6,417 nucleotides of DNA from JBAYVY01 sp041674345 (GCA_041674345.1 JBAYVY010000220.1:1-6417), one strand, 5' to 3'; positions 1 through 5,629 are shown, numbered from the stretch's first letter. Notes: generated by a model from the letters alone, not told the origin. Program-made: numbers and translations.

Positions 1-1816
1 GGACGTACTGAAGGACGTCGCGGACGCTGTCGCCGCTGATCACGGCCTCCATCACCACCTCGCCGTTTTCATCCAGGCTGACGTGGACGGCGTTGGTGTC
101 GCCGAACAGGTTGTGCAGGTCGCCGAGGATCTCCTGGTAGGCCCCGATCAGAAACGCCCCCAGGTAGTAGGGCTTGCCGTCGAAGTCGTGTACCGGAAGG
201 GACCGCTTGACGTCGCGGCGGTCGATGAACCGCTCGATCTTGCCGTCCGAGTCGCAGGTGATGTCACCCAACACGGCGTGATGCGTGGGGCGAATCTCGA
301 GGCGGTGGATGGGCATCACGGGAAAGAGATGCTTGATGGCCCAACTGTCGGGCATCGACTGGAACACGCTGAAGTTGCAGAAATAAGTGTCGCTCAACAG
401 ATTGGGCAGGGCTTCGAGTTCTTCGGGCACGTGTTCCATCGTGCGGGTCAGCCGCTCGATTTTCGCCAGCGTGGTCCAATAGACGCGCTCGGCGTAGCTG
501 CGTTGGCGCAGCGTGAGGTGGCCGAGGTTGAACAGCGACAGCGCCTGGTCGTAGCCCTGCTGCGTGTCGTGATAGCATTCGAGGATGTTTTTGCGTGTCA
601 GCACGCGATGAGCGTCGAGCAGATCGACCAGCGGTTGCGGCGTTTCATCTTCCGGGCCGACGTCGGGCACCTGGTCGGGTACCTTGAATGCGTCGAATCC
701 CGTGACGCCCAGCACGTCGAAAATCAGCGCCGAGTGATACGCCACCATCGCCCGGCCCGATTCGCTGTAAATCGTGGGATGGGGCACCTCGGCTTCATCG
801 CAGACGCTCTTGACGCGATACACCACGTCGGCGGCATATTCCTGCAAGGTGTAATTGATGCTGGAATCGTAGTTGGTTTGCGAGCCATCGTAATCCACGC
901 CCAGCCCGCCGCCGATGTCCAGCAGTTCCAGCGGCGCGCCGTTCTTGCGAAGCTGCACATAGACGCGCGCCAGTTCGTTCACCGCTTCCTTGATGTTGCG
1001 GATGTTGGTGATCTGGCTTCCGAGATGGAAGTGCATGAGTTTGAAGGCGTCGAGCATCCCGCGATCCTGGAGGTAGGTCATGCCGTCGAGGATTTCGCTG
1101 ATGAACAGGCCGAACTTGCTGCGAGCCCCGCCGCTGGTTTCCCATTTGCCCGATCCGCGCGATGAAAGTTTGACGCGCATGCCCAGGGTGGGTTTGACTT
1201 CGTGCATCTGTGCGTATTTGACGAGCAGTTCCAGTTCGCTCCATTTTTCGACGACGGGGATGATGCGTTTGCCGATCTTCTGCGCGAGAACGACCATCTC
1301 GATGAACTCATCGTCCTTGAAGCCGTTGCAGATCATGGGAATGTCGCGGTCGCTGCTCATGGCGAGAATGGTGAGCAGTTCGGGTTTGCTGCCGGCTTCC
1401 AGGCCGAATCCGTACTCCGTGCCGAACGAGCAGATTTCCTCCACGACATGGCGCTGCTGGTTGACCTTGATCGGATAGATGCAGGCATAACCGCCCTGGT
1501 ATTCGTTGTCCCGGATGGCCTGCGAAAAGGCCCCGGCGATTTCGCCCAGCCGGTGGCGCAATATGTCCGTGAACCGCAGCAGCACCGGCGGGTGAATCCC
1601 GCGCACCGACAGATCGTCGATCAGTTGCTTGAGGTCGATCGCCTGCGACGTGTCCTTGGTCGGATGCACGACCATCCGCCCCTTGTCGTTGATGTTGAAA
1701 TAACCCTTGCCCCATTGCGGAACGCTGTACGTCTCCAGCGAATCCTCGATGGTCCACCGGCGCGCCGGCTCGGCGACGGCCCGTGTCACAATGTCCGCGG
1801 CACCTGATCGACTCAT
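1..1816 (-). CDS. speA: Biosynthetic arginine decarboxylase SpeA (C-terminus cut by window edge)
   Basis: PLP-dependent decarboxylation of L-arginine to agmatine, the entry step of the agmatine route to putrescine and other polyamines; expected in the cytoplasm. The 605 visible codons are open throughout. Seen in order: an N-terminal YSVPQWGKGYF segment (about 30-40); YPIKVNQ with the PLP-binding Lys117; GLEAGSK; HFHLGSQ (262-268); the glycine loop DIGGGLGVDY (300-309), which binds PLP phosphate; SESGRA (351-356); and the C-terminal active-site motif CDSDG with Cys521. The sequence tracks E. coli SpeA (658 residues) almost end to end and stops at LQYV, so roughly 45 C-terminal residues lie beyond position 1. 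The ATG at 1816 is chosen because it has an AGGGG Shine-Dalgarno 8 bases upstream and overlaps the galE stop as ATGA. Transcription probably comes from the galE promoter. Family assignment is very secure; a diaminopimelate or ornithine decarboxylase would be much shorter. Confidence 0.96.
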   Translation of the reverse strand, partial: MSRSGAADIVTRAVAEPARRWTIEDSLETYSVPQWGKGYFNINDKGRMVVHPTKDTSQAIDLKQLIDDLSVRGIHPPVLLRFTDILRHRLGEIAGAFSQAIRDNEYQGGYACIYPIKVNQQRHVVEEICSFGTEYGFGLEAGSKPELLTILAMSSDRDIPMICNGFKDDEFIEMVVLAQKIGKRIIPVVEKWSELELLVKYAQMHEVKPTLGMRVKLSSRGSGKWETSGGARSKFGLFISEILDGMTYLQDRGMLDAFKLMHFHLGSQITNIRNIKEAVNELARVYVQLRKNGAPLELLDIGGGLGVDYDGSQTNYDSSINYTLQEYAADVVYRVKSVCDEAEVPHPTIYSESGRAMVAYHSALIFDVLGVTGFDAFKVPDQVPDVGPEDETPQPLVDLLDAHRVLTRKNILECYHDTQQGYDQALSLFNLGHLTLRQRSYAERVYWTTLAKIERLTRTMEHVPEELEALPNLLSDTYFCNFSVFQSMPDSWAIKHLFPVMPIHRLEIRPTHHAVLGDITCDSDGKIERFIDRRDVKRSLPVHDFDGKPYYLGAFLIGAYQEILGDLHNLFGDTNAVHVSLDENGEVVMEAVISGDSVRDVLQYV

Positions 1817-2802
1817 GCCCGATACCCCTGCGGATGATTCACGAACCAGTTCCATGCGGTGGCGACGATCCTGTCCAAATCGGTGTAATTCGGTTTCCAG
1901 CCGAGTTCCCGACCGATCTTATCAGCGTTGGCATACAGCGTCGGCGGATCGCCGGGGCGGCGCTCGCCGTATTCAATTTTGAAATCGCGTCCGCTGACGC
2001 GCCGAACCGATTCGATCACTTCCCTGACCGAGTAACCGCGCCCGATCCCCAGATTGTAGAACCGCACATCGCCCGGTGACAGCGAATTCATCGCCAAAAT
2101 GTGCGCGTCGCACAGATCGGTCACATGCACGTAGTCGCGGATGCACGTGCCGTCCGGCGTCGGGTAGTCGGTGCCGAACACCGTGATCTTGTCACGCAGC
2201 CCCAGCGCGGCCTGAATCACCACGGGGATCAGATGCGATTCGGGCTGATGGTCTTCCCCGATGCTGCCGTCTTCCGCCGAACCGGCCACGTTGAAATAAC
2301 GCGGCGCGACAAAGGCGAATTGCGGATCGCTGGCGGCGTAATCCTTTAAAATGCGTTCGACGAACAGCTTGCTCCATCCGTAAGGATTGATCGGGCTTTG
2401 CGGCATGGTTTCGACGATGGGCATGGTCGCCGGTTCGCCGTAGGTCGCGCAGGTGGAACTGAAAACCATTTTTTTCACGCCGACTTTTTTCATCGCCTTG
2501 AGCATCGACACCGTGCCGGCGGTGTTCTTGTCGTAGTAATCCAGCGGCTGGGTCACGCTCTCGCCGACATATGCCAGAGCGGCGAAGTGCATGACGCATT
2601 CGACCTGATGCTCGGCCAGCGTTTTTTCCAGCACATCGGTGTCGGCCAGATCGGCCTCGACGAAATCGGCCTTGGAGTGGACGGCTTCTTTGTGGCCCCG
2701 GAACAGATTGTCCACCACCACGACATGGTGCCCGGCTTCGATCAATTGCTTGACCGCGTGCGAACCGATGAATCCAGCGCCGCCGGCAACCATGACGTTC
2801 AT
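1813..2802 (-). CDS. galE: UDP-glucose 4-epimerase GalE
   Basis: Interconverts UDP-galactose and UDP-glucose through a 4-keto intermediate with bound NAD; cytoplasmic, supplying sugars for exopolysaccharide and surface glycans. The protein is 329 residues, normal for the family. An extended short-chain dehydrogenase fold is shown by the NAD-binding GGAGFIGSH (7-15, glycines 7, 10 and 13), D31NL for the adenosine ribose, the AALAYVGES segment (75-82), FSSTCATYG with catalytic Thr117 in the place of E. coli Ser124, and the Y141-x3-K145 pair. RYFNVAG (168-174), RDYVHVTDL (222-230), RRPGDPP (281-287) and a terminal HPQGY are also typical. The residue aligned with E. coli Tyr299, which controls N-acetyl-sugar access, appears to be Leu289, so UDP-GlcNAc epimerase activity is possible. 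The first ATG is preferred because an AGGTG lies 7 bases upstream; a second ATG at codon 4 is possible. It is the first gene of an operon with speA. Confidence 0.95.
   Translation of the reverse strand: MNVMVAGGAGFIGSHAVKQLIEAGHHVVVVDNLFRGHKEAVHSKADFVEADLADTDVLEKTLAEHQVECVMHFAALAYVGESVTQPLDYYDKNTAGTVSMLKAMKKVGVKKMVFSSTCATYGEPATMPIVETMPQSPINPYGWSKLFVERILKDYAASDPQFAFVAPRYFNVAGSAEDGSIGEDHQPESHLIPVVIQAALGLRDKITVFGTDYPTPDGTCIRDYVHVTDLCDAHILAMNSLSPGDVRFYNLGIGRGYSVREVIESVRRVSGRDFKIEYGERRPGDPPTLYANADKIGRELGWKPNYTDLDRIVATAWNWFVNHPQGYRA
1825..1829 (-). promoter_or_regulatory. Shine-Dalgarno of speA, inside the galE 3' end
   Basis: AGGGG on the minus strand, 8 bases from the speA ATG and lying within the last codons of galE. 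The same AGGGG with the same 8-base spacing precedes the kinase start at 3430, which supports both starts. Ribosomes finishing galE would uncover this site, in line with translational coupling. Confidence 0.65.
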
Positions 2803-2809
2803 GCTCTTG

Positions 2810-2814
2810 CACCT
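2810..2814 (-). promoter_or_regulatory. Probable Shine-Dalgarno of galE
   Basis: AGGTG on the minus strand, separated by 7 bases from the ATG at 2802. It favours the first of the two nearby in-frame ATG codons (MNVM). Confidence 0.55.
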
Positions 2815-2842
2815 GTGAAAAAAGTCGGAGGGTAAGCCGAGT

Positions 2843-2870
2843 ATCGTACAACAGACGCGCGTCAGTGCAA
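2843..2870 (-). promoter_or_regulatory. Candidate sigma70-type promoter of galE-speA
   Basis: On the minus strand TTGCAC (2870-2865) and TACGAT (2848-2843) are separated by 16 bases, placing a start near 2836, about 34 bases before the galE ATG. The match to consensus is partial (3/6 and 4/6). The spacer contains a perfect 10-bp palindrome, GACGCGCGTC (2854-2863), that could be an operator, although palindromes of this length are not rare in GC-rich DNA. Assignment rests on position and weak sequence similarity only. Confidence 0.3.
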
Positions 2871-2882
2871 TGGGCGGGGAAA

Positions 2883-2940
2883 GAAAGTTTCAAGTCAAGC
2901 GGCGGCCGGAATCGCTTGGTCCGGGTCCGCTCAAACTTTC
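2883..2940. repeat. Interrupted hairpin abutting the intergenic inverted repeat
   Basis: Three nested stems are visible: GAAAGTTT/AAACTTTC (2883-2890 with 2933-2940), AGCGG/CCGCT (2898-2902 with 2927-2931) and CCGGA/TCCGG (2906-2910 with 2920-2924), closing a 9-base loop. No T tract follows on either strand, so it is not a classical terminator. It ends exactly where the G run of the next repeat begins at 2941, so both may be parts of one composite element. It lies upstream of the candidate galE promoter. Confidence 0.5.
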
Positions 2941-3073
2941 GGGGGCGACACGAAATGACGAATGACGAATCAAATCCGAAGTCCGAAACTCGAAACGGTT
3001 GGCCGCCTGTTTCGGATTTCGAGTTTCGGGCTTGATTCGTCATTCGAGTTTCGTCATTCGTCATTCGCCCCCC
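2941..3073. repeat. Intergenic GAATGACGAAT inverted-repeat element
   Basis: A 133-base imperfect palindrome. Its perfectly paired parts include CCGAAACTCGAAA (2983-2995) with its complement at 3017-3029, and CGAATGACGAATCAA (2959-2973) with its complement at 3032-3046. Each arm also carries short direct repeats of the unit ATGACGA (or its complement), and the element is bounded by GGGGGCG on the left and CGCCCCCC on the right. The central loop is about 21 bases. Translated, this type of repeat gives spurious MTNDE-like peptides. I recall such sequences in planctomycete intergenic regions but cannot search for copies here. No transposase gene or direct target duplication is evident, so movement, if any, would be non-autonomous. 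Confidence 0.75.
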
Positions 3074-3292
3074 AAGCCGGCATGAGTCGCACCGGTACTG
3101 TCCTTTGGTCCCTACGGATGACGGCGCGACGGGGTTCGCTTCCGGAGGCGGAGGGGAGGTTTGTAACGGATGGACTGATTGTATGGTCATGTCGTTCACC
3201 ATTTCCGTGTCGTTGCGGGGATTGGGGTTGCCCGCGGTTTGATCTTGTTCCAGAATCAACAATGCGTACGCCGATGCTGGTGTGAAATGTCG
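3074..3292. other. Intergenic stretch without recognisable content
   Basis: Between the inverted repeat and the TATAAT box I see no convincing gene, RNA or long repeat. Open frames on both strands have skewed composition, start at poor sites, and merge into the repeat or run across annotated features. The stretch may carry regulatory sites for the divergent galE and kinase genes, but none stands out. Confidence 0.5.
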
Positions 3293-3298
3293 TATAAT
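3293..3298 (+). promoter_or_regulatory. Candidate -10 box of the kinase gene (TATAAT)
   Basis: A perfect TATAAT on the plus strand sits in an AT-rich patch of otherwise GC-rich DNA. No good -35 hexamer lies 16-18 bases upstream and there is no extended -10 TG, so it may need an activator or be fortuitous. If real, transcription would start near 3305 and give a 5' leader of about 125 bases before the ATG at 3430, including the structured segment at 3334-3406. Confidence 0.45.
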
Positions 3299-3333
3299 TA
3301 TTCATGCGACCTTGATTCCGACGGGCTTACCAG

Positions 3334-3406
3334 CTTTCAATCAAGGGTGGGTTCATGGGGCGCTGTGGTTGTCGCTCCGCCGACAGGCGCCCTGCCGAAT
3401 TGAAAG
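3334..3406 (+). promoter_or_regulatory. Structured 5' leader of the kinase gene
   Basis: Two nested pairings are visible. The outer one is CTTTCAAT (3334-3341) with ATTGAAAG (3399-3406), a perfect 8-bp pair. The inner hairpin pairs GGGCGC (3358-3363) with GCGCCC (3387-3392) and TGTCG (3370-3374) with CGACA (3381-3385), with a CTCCGC loop and a 5-base bulge on the left strand. It lies 23 bases upstream of the kinase ATG and 11 upstream of its Shine-Dalgarno, on the transcript predicted from the TATAAT box. I do not recognise a known riboswitch class. It could be a regulatory RNA structure, a protein-binding operator, or a palindromic repeat. Confidence 0.45.
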
Positions 3407-3416
3407 TGATAAAAAC

Positions 3417-3421
3417 AGGGG
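3417..3421 (+). promoter_or_regulatory. Shine-Dalgarno deciding the kinase start
   Basis: AGGGG followed by 8 bases and the ATG at 3430. A competing in-frame ATG at 3355 has AAGGG 7 bases upstream, but it lies inside the predicted leader hairpin and would add 25 residues of unremarkable sequence before the kinase fold. The 3430 start is therefore preferred. Confidence 0.6.
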
Positions 3422-3429
3422 TTGATTGG

Positions 3430-4287
3430 ATGGACGAGTTAGCCGGTTATCAGATTCTCAGTGTGCTGGGCCACGGGGCGAGCAGCACGATTTACGCTGT
3501 GATGGACCCGCGCGATCAGCACGTTTATGCCGTCAAGCAGGTGAAACTCAAATCCGCCGGCGATCAGCGGTTCATCGAACAGGCGCTGCTTGAACACGAG
3601 GTCGCCAATCAGTTCGATCACCAGGCCCTTCGCAAGAGCTTCAAAATCATCCGCCGGCGAAAGGTGCTGCGCACCGCCGAACTGCTGGTGCTCATGGAAC
3701 TGGTCGATGGCGCGACGCTCGAACAGCATCGTCCCGATTCCATCCGCCGGTGCGCCGAGGCGTTCCTCAAGGTCGCCGAAGGTCTGGACGCCATGCACCG
3801 CGGCGGATACGTCCATTGCGACATCAAACCCAACAACATCATCGTCAGTTCAGATCAACACATCAAAATCATCGACTTCGGGCAATCCTGTCCGATCAAC
3901 ACCATTAAAAAGCGCATTCAGGGCACGCCGGACTACATCGCGCCCGAACAGGTGCTTCGCATGGCGCTGACGCCCCGCACCGATGTGTTCAATCTCGGCG
4001 CGACGATGTATTGGTGTCTGACCAATCGCCACGTGCCGACGATGATTCCCAAGTCGGAAAATGAAATCTCGCTCAAACGTGATCTCGATCTGGTTCCGCC
4101 CGGCGAGGTCAACCCGCACGTCCCGCGGGCGATGAATACGCTGATTCTCGACTGCCTGCACACCGAACCAGCCGACCGCCCCGAATCCATGAGCGCCTTG
4201 GCCGCGCGTCTGCGCATTGTGCTGCACCAAGTGGATCGTTCCGGCGATGTGGCGCTGGGCATCCCCCTGGCGAGCAAGCGCGCGTGA
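3430..4287 (+). CDS. Small soluble Hanks-type serine/threonine protein kinase, non-RD
   Basis: Predicted to transfer ATP phosphate to Ser/Thr of unknown cytoplasmic targets. The 285-residue protein is essentially one complete kinase domain: Gly-rich loop GHGASSTIYAV (14-24), ATP-anchoring Lys36 in YAVKQV, a helix C glutamate at 55 or 57, catalytic loop HCDIKPNN (129-136) with Asp131, Lys133 and Asn136, metal-binding DFG (149-151), activation segment GTPDYIAPE (165-173), Asp185 of helix F, and Arg250 in the last subdomain. All catalytic residues are present, so it should be active. The loop reads HCD, not HRD, making it a non-RD kinase that may not depend on activation-loop phosphorylation. 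There is no transmembrane segment, PASTA, WD40 or other sensor domain, unlike many larger planctomycete kinases. It appears to be monocistronic. If translation began at 3355 the protein would be 310 residues. Confidence 0.9.
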   Translation: MDELAGYQILSVLGHGASSTIYAVMDPRDQHVYAVKQVKLKSAGDQRFIEQALLEHEVANQFDHQALRKSFKIIRRRKVLRTAELLVLMELVDGATLEQHRPDSIRRCAEAFLKVAEGLDAMHRGGYVHCDIKPNNIIVSSDQHIKIIDFGQSCPINTIKKRIQGTPDYIAPEQVLRMALTPRTDVFNLGATMYWCLTNRHVPTMIPKSENEISLKRDLDLVPPGEVNPHVPRAMNTLILDCLHTEPADRPESMSALAARLRIVLHQVDRSGDVALGIPLASKRA

Positions 4288-4313
4288 AAGCCGCTTGCGG
4301 TGTGCGGCGGCTT
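4288..4313 (+). terminator. Hairpin just after the kinase stop codon
   Basis: AAGCCGC (4288-4294) pairs perfectly with GCGGCTT (4307-4313) across a 12-base loop, starting directly after the TGA. There is no following T run, so termination is inferred from position; it could instead protect the 3' end of the mRNA. Confidence 0.35.
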
Positions 4314-4487
4314 GCCTATCACCCTCGGTTCGGGATAAGCCAAACCCCGCGAAATCAGTTGTGTCCCCGCGTTTTTTCCGTTGCATCGGATGGGCCTATT
4401 TTCGTCGAAAACAGATCTGTCAAATGCGACGGTTGCGCCCGATGTCCGGGTTCCCGATGCAATCGGCCCCGCCGCCGCGGAAGATAA
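4314..4487. other. Gap between kinase and toxin remnant, with two adjacent palindromes
   Basis: No convincing gene. It contains TTTTCG-T-CGAAAA (4399-4411) sharing one base with the perfect palindrome ACAGATCTGT (4411-4420), 67 bases before the first start codon of the HigB-like frame. higBA operons are typically repressed by the antitoxin binding palindromes upstream of the toxin gene, so this may be a leftover operator. That function is inference; the palindromes themselves are seen directly. Confidence 0.35.
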
Positions 4488-4712
4488 ATGGTTACTATGC
4501 TGGACATGATCGCTTCATTCGCGGATCGTGACGCCGAGACGCTGTTTCGCCGGGAACGGGCGAAGCCGATTGATTCTCGCATTCAGCGGATGGTGTTACG
4601 GAAACCGCGATATCTGGACAGCGCCGCATCGCTGGAGGATTTACGAGTGTCGCCCGGCAACCGCATCCCCTCAAAGCGGCATAGCCCCCAGCCCCTAACC
4701 CCCAGCCCCTAA
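4488..4712 (+). pseudogene. Truncated HigB/RelE-type toxin remnant
   Basis: The predicted 74-residue product begins like toxins of the HigB plasmid-maintenance killer family, which are ribosome-dependent mRNA endonucleases. The run MIASFADRDAETLF (7-20) and then AASLEDLRVSPGNR match the family pattern (MI-SF-D-DTE-LF, then A-SLEDLR-PPGNR). Family members are about 90 residues and continue with an LEALKGDR then SIRINDQWRICF-like segment. Here, after GNR near residue 66, the frame runs into a C-rich repeat encoding SPQPLTPSP and stops. The missing third carries conserved catalytic and core-strand residues, so activity is not expected. GGAAG lies 4 bases before the ATG at 4488; ATGs at 4497 and 4506 are also in frame, and the last matches the usual family start. 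No HigA antitoxin follows: the next gene is an ABC ATPase. The +1 frame reads LKAA-stop at 4670-4684, perhaps a trace of the lost LKG motif. Confidence 0.75.
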
Positions 4713-4716
4713 CCCC
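4685..4716. repeat. 14-bp C-rich tandem repeat with G-quadruplex potential
   Basis: Two perfect copies of CCCCCAGCCCCTAA (4685-4698 and 4699-4712) plus a trailing CCCC. The minus strand therefore has five runs of four or five G separated by 2-3 base loops (TTA or CT), a strong G-quadruplex pattern. The repeat forms the 3' end of the toxin remnant and finishes 9 bases before the ABC ATPase ATG, where a Shine-Dalgarno would be expected. Confidence 0.85.
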
Positions 4717-4725
4717 TCCTCTCAT

Positions 4726-5484
4726 ATGATCGCCTCCGACACCCCGCCATCCGTTGAACGTCCGTTGCTGATCCACACCGAAGGGGTCAGCCGGATTTAT
4801 CGGTTGCGCGGCGAAACGGTGTATGCCGTCCGCGATGTCAGCATCGACATCTTCGCGGGAGAATACCTGTCCATCATGGGCAAGAGCGGCTCCGGCAAAA
4901 CCACGCTCTTCAACATGATCGGCGCGCTCGACCGCCCCAGCGAAGGCACCGTGCGGATCGGCCCGATGGACCTGACCCAACTCACCAGCCGCCAGCTCGC
5001 CTACGTCCGTTGCCACTACATCGGCTACATTTTCCAGGCGTACAACCTCGTCCCCGCGCTCACCGCGTTGCGCAATGTCGCGCTGCCCGCCATCTTCACC
5101 GGCGCATCCACCGGGCAAGCCGAGCGGGCCGCCGCGAAAGTTCTGGAACGGGTGGGCCTGAGCCATCGGCTCGACCACCGCCCCGATCAATTGTCCGGCG
5201 GGCAACAACAGCGCGTCGCCATCGCCCGCGCGCTGGTCAACGATCCGGCCATCCTGCTCGCCGACGAACCCACCGCCAACCTCGATTTCAAGACCGGCGG
5301 GGAAGTCATCGCATTGCTCAAACAATTGTCCGTCGAACAGGGCGTCACGATCATCACCGCCACGCACGATCACAAAATGCTCGCCGATTCCGACCGCGTC
5401 ATCTGGATGCACGACGGCCGGGTCGATCGCATCTCCAACCGCGAAGACCTTCGGATCGAAGAAGGTTCGATGAACGGGCATTGA
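4726..5484 (+). CDS. ABC transporter ATP-binding protein, LolD/MacB type
   Basis: Cytoplasmic ATPase subunit that would energise an inner-membrane permease of the LolCE/MacB/FtsX kind, which work on lipoproteins, macrolides or other envelope substrates by mechanotransmission. The 252 residues hold one complete nucleotide-binding domain: aromatic Tyr25, Walker A GKSGSGKT (52-59), Q-loop Gln104 in FQAYNLVPALTALRNV (typical of this subfamily), signature LSGGQQQ (156-162), Walker B ILLADE with Asp180 and catalytic Glu181, D-loop NLD (185-187) and switch His214 in THD. The 30 or so C-terminal residues are an ordinary tail. No permease is next to it: downstream is a convergent PEP-CTERM gene, upstream a toxin remnant. 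The ATG at 4726 is the only good start, since the in-frame stop at 4696-4698 limits extension and the domain needs the N-terminus. It lacks a Shine-Dalgarno because the C-rich repeat lies directly upstream. The exact substrate cannot be told from sequence. Confidence 0.93.
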   Translation: MIASDTPPSVERPLLIHTEGVSRIYRLRGETVYAVRDVSIDIFAGEYLSIMGKSGSGKTTLFNMIGALDRPSEGTVRIGPMDLTQLTSRQLAYVRCHYIGYIFQAYNLVPALTALRNVALPAIFTGASTGQAERAAAKVLERVGLSHRLDHRPDQLSGGQQQRVAIARALVNDPAILLADEPTANLDFKTGGEVIALLKQLSVEQGVTIITATHDHKMLADSDRVIWMHDGRVDRISNREDLRIEEGSMNGH

Positions 5485-5513
5485 ATCGAGCGGTTTACGT
5501 AGCGGTGATCGTC

Positions 5514-5531
5514 GCGGCATCGCCATGCCGC
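5514..5531. terminator. Hairpin in the convergent gap, possible bidirectional terminator
   Basis: GCGGCAT (5514-5520) and ATGCCGC (5525-5531) form a perfect 7-bp stem with a CGCC tetraloop, 29 bases after the ABC ATPase stop. There is no T tract on either strand. Its position between two convergent genes suggests 3'-end formation, but the 145-base gap shows nothing stronger. Confidence 0.4.
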
Positions 5532-5629
5532 ACATCATGCGCCAACCAGCAGAAGAGCGCAAATCAAGATTCCGTTAAAATCCCGATTCACGCATACTTC
5601 CCAGCAACCCACGTGCCGAACAGGATTGG

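Noticed and set aside
83..1165. 360-codon open frame on the plus strand opposite speA
   Set aside because: It lies wholly antisense to a clearly conserved decarboxylase, has a Val/Ala/Arg/His-rich composition typical of the complement of a GC-rich gene, and shows no recognisable domain.
2192..3262. 356-codon minus-strand frame spanning the intergenic repeat and galE
   Set aside because: Part of it is out of frame over galE and the rest translates the ATGACGA repeat into MTNDE-type peptide; no domain is visible.
2962..3285. 107-codon plus-strand frame starting in the inverted repeat
   Set aside because: Its N-terminal half is the repeat read as MTNQ-type peptide, with no plausible ribosome-binding site or conserved motif.
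3334..3406. Leader structure considered as a tRNA or a known riboswitch class
   Set aside because: It has no T-loop, D-loop or acceptor pairing of a tRNA, and I could not match it to the conserved cores of riboswitches I know.
4346..4377. CGCG repeat followed by T6, as a possible intrinsic terminator
   Set aside because: Only a 4-bp CGCG/CGCG stem with a long loop could form before the T run, too weak to support.
4284..4487. 67-codon frame starting at a GTG overlapping the kinase stop and ending with several Cys
   Set aside because: The Cys-containing tail looks faintly like a metal site, but there is no clear ribosome-binding site, the frame crosses the hairpin and palindromes, and no family is recognisable.
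4495..5562. 355-codon minus-strand frame opposite the ABC ATPase
   Set aside because: It is antisense to a gene with all ABC motifs intact and its composition is that of a complementary-strand shadow.
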